42,680 nucleotides of DNA from Eubacterium sp. (GTDB lineage: Bacteria > Bacillota > Clostridia > Lachnospirales > Lachnospiraceae). The stretch covers positions 1-42,680 of the forward strand of contig JAFWIO010000068.1 of the NCBI GenBank assembly GCA_017514785.1. The letters run 5' to 3'. A program made the translations under genes and the position numbers. Below, piece by piece: positions 40,213 to 42,680 of the stretch. Positions within the stretch are counted from its first letter, which is position 1. The number at the start of each line of letters is the position of its first letter. The notes beneath the pieces were generated by a model that saw nothing but the letters and a program-made list of their open reading frames with translations, ran no database searches and had not been told where the DNA came from.

Positions 40213-40860
40213 TTAGTATTTAAAACATTTTTTGATTTTTTTGATTGAGCCAAGAACCACTAGTAAATCGCCCTCTTCAAATACTGTATCAGGACCAATT
40301 TTCATATTCATTTCATCACCCTTCTTGACTGCCAAAACATTGATATCGTATTTTTTACGGATATGGATTTCATCCATTCTCTTACCAATCCACTCGTCTC
40401 TAATTTCTACTTCTAGAATAGAATGCTCATCATCTAACTCCATAAAGTTACCAATATTTTCTGATATATATCTGACAGCAGTCCACTTAGCCACTTGCTT
40501 TTCAGGGTAAATAACTCTATCTGCACCATTCTTTAGTAAGAACTTTTCATGGGTATCACTCTCTGCTCTAGATACTACTATCTTTGCACCTAGTTCTTTT
40601 AGCTGATATGTAGCCTCCAAAGAGTTTTGGAAATCTGTATGCATTGTGACAAAGCATGCATCAAAATTCTTTACACCCAAGCCTTCCAAAAAATCTGGAT
40701 CTATGGCATTTCCAATCTGTGCACTAGTAACAAAAGGCATAACTTTGTTGACTCTATCTTCATTTCTGTCAACAACCATTACCTCATGTCCTGTTTCACT
40801 TAATTCCTTCGCTAACTTTGAACCAAGTCGGCCCAAACCTAATAATAAAAATGTTTTCAT
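40213..40860 (-). CDS. ktrA: KtrA/TrkA-type K+ uptake regulatory subunit
   Basis: The 215-residue protein has a single RCK_N domain with the Rossmann motif LGLGRLGSKLAKEL, ligand-binding MVVDRNEDRV, and an RCK_C domain at about 140-215. One RCK unit is typical of KtrA rather than the double TrkA. It forms a ring that gates the membrane partner in response to ATP/ADP or cyclic-di-AMP. AAGGAG precedes the ATG. It follows ktrB by nine bases. Confidence 0.9.
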   Translation of the reverse strand: MKTFLLLGLGRLGSKLAKELSETGHEVMVVDRNEDRVNKVMPFVTSAQIGNAIDPDFLEGLGVKNFDACFVTMHTDFQNSLEATYQLKELGAKIVVSRAESDTHEKFLLKNGADRVIYPEKQVAKWTAVRYISENIGNFMELDDEHSILEVEIRDEWIGKRMDEIHIRKKYDINVLAVKKGDEMNMKIGPDTVFEEGDLLVVLGSIKKIKKCFKY

Positions 40861-40869
40861 TTCTTCTCC

Positions 40870-42195
40870 TTATCCTACAATTACATCTTCTTTAGGCAAC
40901 TTTGAATTAACACCTGATTTTGATATGGCGGCAAAGATTATGGTTAATCCTCCCACTCTTCCTAAGAACATCAACATCATTAGTATTGCACGAGATGCCA
41001 CACTTAAACTTGGTGTAATACCCAAAGTTAATCCTACAGTTCCCAACGCAGATGCTGTCTCAAACATACACTGTGTTATTGGGAGTTTTTCTATTGCACT
41101 TATAATAGCACTACATACAGCAAACATACCTATATAGTAGAAAAATAAAGCTGATGCGGTTCTTAAAGCATAACCCTCTATTCTTCTCTTAAAAATTTCT
41201 GCCTCACCACGTCTTTGTATTACGCAATATGTATTAACTAACAAAATAGCGATAGTGACAGTTTTCATACCACCCGCTGTAGATCCTGGAGATCCACCAA
41301 CCAACATTAGCATAGTTGTAGTAACTTTACTTCCGTCAGTAAGTTTTGTCATATCCATAGTGTTAAAACCAGCCGTTCTAGGTGTGATTGATTGGAAAAA
41401 CGATGCCAAAACTCTCTTTGTCATTGGCAAATCATTATACTGTCTAAGGAATAGTATAATGGCTGGAACTAGTATTAGAATGGCTGTAGTAACTAACACT
41501 ATCTTTGTGTGCAATGAATATTTACTGAAATGTAATTTATTATCTTTAATATCGTGTAGTACCAAGAATCCGATACCACCTACCACGATAAGAACCATTA
41601 CCGTGATATTTATAACTGGGTTTGCCGCATACTGTGTAAGAGAAACGAACTGAGCTTTCTCGCTACCCATAATGTCAAATCCTGCATTACAAAAAGCAGA
41701 AATTGAATGGAAGAAAGACATCCAGACACCTCTTACTCCAAAGTCCTTACAGAACGTTGGCATCATTACAAGTGCACCTACCGTCTCTAAACAAATAGTA
41801 AGTATTACGATAAATTTGGTAATTCTTACTATTCCGCCAACCTTTGGCGCGGATATCGCATCTTGCATCAAACTTCTAGTTTTAAGGTTAATATTCTTTC
41901 CAGTTAGCATCGCAAAAATAGCTGCAACACTGACTACTCCTAATCCACCTATCTGTATTAGTATAAGAATGATAGCTTGTCCGAATTCAGACCAATATGT
42001 GGCAGTATCTTTTACTACCAGTCCTGTAACACAAACTGCGGAGACCGCTGTAAAGGAAGCATCCTTAAAGTGTGTTACCTGGCCTGTTCTAGAAGAAATT
42101 GGCAACATTAATAACAGGGATCCTACTAGCACTACTGCTATAAATCCCATCAAAATAATCTGAAATGAATTGATTTTTTTATTAAAACCCGCCAA
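40870..42195 (-). CDS. ktrB: KtrB/TrkH-type K+ transporter
   Basis: The 441-residue membrane protein has four P-loop repeats, each with its selectivity-filter glycine: AVCVTGLVV, AFCNAGFDI, PRTAGFNTM, and ALGTVGLTL. It also has the GGSPGSTAGGMKTVT segment typical of the third repeat. It imports K+, with Na+ in some members, controlled by KtrA. The start is TTG 42195 with AGGGAG seven bases upstream; further upstream in-frame TTG codons lack a site. A TATAAT at 42222-42227 with a weak -35 is the likely promoter. Confidence 0.92.
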   Translation of the reverse strand: MAGFNKKINSFQIILMGFIAVVLVGSLLLMLPISSRTGQVTHFKDASFTAVSAVCVTGLVVKDTATYWSEFGQAIILILIQIGGLGVVSVAAIFAMLTGKNINLKTRSLMQDAISAPKVGGIVRITKFIVILTICLETVGALVMMPTFCKDFGVRGVWMSFFHSISAFCNAGFDIMGSEKAQFVSLTQYAANPVINITVMVLIVVGGIGFLVLHDIKDNKLHFSKYSLHTKIVLVTTAILILVPAIILFLRQYNDLPMTKRVLASFFQSITPRTAGFNTMDMTKLTDGSKVTTTMLMLVGGSPGSTAGGMKTVTIAILLVNTYCVIQRRGEAEIFKRRIEGYALRTASALFFYYIGMFAVCSAIISAIEKLPITQCMFETASALGTVGLTLGITPSLSVASRAILMMLMFLGRVGGLTIIFAAISKSGVNSKLPKEDVIVG

Positions 42196-42221
42196 TGTTC
42201 TTCTCCCTAGTCTCAACAAAG

Positions 42222-42227
42222 ATTATA
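42222..42227 (-). promoter_or_regulatory. -10 element of the ktrBA promoter
   Basis: TATAAT on the minus strand, 27 bases before the TTG start. The -35 region is only TGTTTT. No c-di-AMP riboswitch can fit in the short leader. Confidence 0.45.
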
Positions 42228-42288
42228 ATACTTTTGGACCTAAAAAAACACACTTTTTCACTAATTTTTATTTACTCACGCAATTCTT

Positions 42289-42317
42289 TTGCCTATTCTT
42301 CTTAAAACTGATATAAT
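42289..42317 (+). promoter_or_regulatory. promoter of the alpha/beta hydrolase gene
   Basis: TTGCCT (42289-42294) and TATAAT (42312-42317) are separated by 17 bases, 25 bases before the start codon. Confidence 0.7.
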
Positions 42318-42342
42318 TTCTATTGAAAATAAGGAGACTATT

Positions 42343-42680
42343 ATGAAAGGTAGTATGATTACATACCCACCAGAAGGTACAGAGCCTATTGGTGTTATAG
42401 AGATAATCCACGGAATGTGCGAGCACAAAGGGCGCTACGAAGACACTATGAAAGAGTTCAGTAAGCGCGGTTTTATCTGTGCTATCACAGACCTTAGAGG
42501 CCACGGTGAAAACGTCTTGACTGAAGATGACTACGGTTTCTTTGGCGAGGACGGATATAAAGGGCTAACTGATGATGTGGAAAACTTCACTATGTATTTA
42601 AGACGTGAATTTCCAAAGTTACCTTTGATTTTACTCGGACACAGCATGGGTTCGCTAATCGCTTTGTCGTTTATAAAGAA
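42343..42680 (+). CDS. alpha/beta hydrolase (serine aminopeptidase S33 / monoacylglycerol-lipase-like), cut by window end
   Basis: The first 112 codons are present. The start ATG 42343 follows AAGGAG. The visible part has the early strand IGVIEIIHGMCEHKGRY (HG oxyanion motif), AITDLRGHGEN, and the nucleophile elbow LLGHSMGS with Ser. This arrangement is that of lysophospholipase/monoacylglycerol lipases. The Asp and His of the triad lie beyond the edge, so activity cannot be judged. It is divergent from ktrBA. Confidence 0.88.
   Translation, partial: MKGSMITYPPEGTEPIGVIEIIHGMCEHKGRYEDTMKEFSKRGFICAITDLRGHGENVLTEDDYGFFGEDGYKGLTDDVENFTMYLRREFPKLPLILLGHSMGSLIALSFIK

Noticed and set aside
40646-42163. 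Two long plus-strand ORFs of 163 codons each (40646-41137 and 41672-42163)
   Set aside because: They are mirror frames of ktrA/ktrB, whose P-loop and RCK motifs are unmistakable.
41672-42260. c-di-AMP (ydaO) riboswitch ahead of ktrBA
   Set aside because: The leader between the -10 box and the start is under 30 bases.
42268-42504. Minus-strand ORF of 78 codons
   Set aside because: It covers the promoter and start of the alpha/beta hydrolase on the other strand, and has no supporting motif.
1-42680. CRISPR arrays, tRNA, rRNA, insertion sequences, prophage
   Set aside because: I looked for regularly spaced repeats, tRNA cloverleaf sequence, transposase or integrase motifs and phage structural genes, and saw none.

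Overview
The window looks like a chromosomal segment from a low-GC Gram-positive anaerobe, most likely class Clostridia and probably family Lachnospiraceae. The evidence is the AT-rich sequence, strong AGGAGG-type ribosome binding sites, consensus sigma-A promoters, A/T-rich intrinsic terminators, and family content (a DUF1846 protein, a two-part KtrAB-type K+ system, a PrsA-like lipoprotein, a LexA-box-controlled Y-family polymerase). I cannot name a genus. I see no rRNA, tRNA, CRISPR array, transposase or prophage structural genes.

Layout. Positions 1-2124 hold a tight minus-strand operon (GNAT acetyltransferase, 73-aa protein, flavin-binding PNPOx-like protein, EamA exporter cut by the window edge). 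Positions 2225-2980 hold an unusual accessory module: a 175-aa protein resembling phage/mobile-element polyvalent-protein nuclease-like domains, bracketed by two short hairpin RNAs with their own promoters. Positions 2980-9145 are a competence-associated operon transcribed comEA, response regulator, histidine kinase, GerMN lipoprotein, comEC. Next come a Na+/phosphate cotransporter with a PhoU tail, an SOS-type polymerase overlapping a small YolD-like ORF, DUF1846, and an L,D-transpeptidase. Positions 15741-21638 are arginine biosynthesis: argC-J-B-D on the minus strand, divergent from argG, with ArgR-like operators between them. Positions 21721-23899 hold an acyltransferase-3 membrane protein and an anchored protein of unknown function. 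Positions 24000-28152 are a plus-strand GT2-GtrA-YfhO operon for lipid-linked glycosylation of an extracellular target. Positions 28201-36816 hold a PrsA-like lipoprotein, a degenerate HAD protein, a multidomain cell-wall glucosaminidase and both subunits of a type II topoisomerase. A 446-base gap then contains a third hairpin RNA, a 37-aa ORF and a short leader RNA. The window closes with trpS, an isoamylase-like protein that has lost its catalytic residues, ktrA/ktrB, and the start of an alpha/beta hydrolase.

Most interesting: (1) three roughly 60-75-nt hairpin RNAs, each preceded by a near-perfect sigma-A promoter whose start site falls at the base of the hairpin. They are convergent with, or antisense to, the ends of a 175-aa ORF and a 37-aa ORF that share a C-terminal LYD-x-x-NIKKE motif. 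The opposite strand of each hairpin still spells a related KK(E/D)-x-S motif. This is the best candidate for an undescribed system. (2) Three terminator hairpins with unrelated stems but an essentially identical 19-nt loop. (3) Two apparent pseudoenzymes, a GH13 isoamylase and a Cof-type HAD, in which catalytic residues are substituted. (4) A comEC reading frame whose best-placed start is a non-canonical codon.
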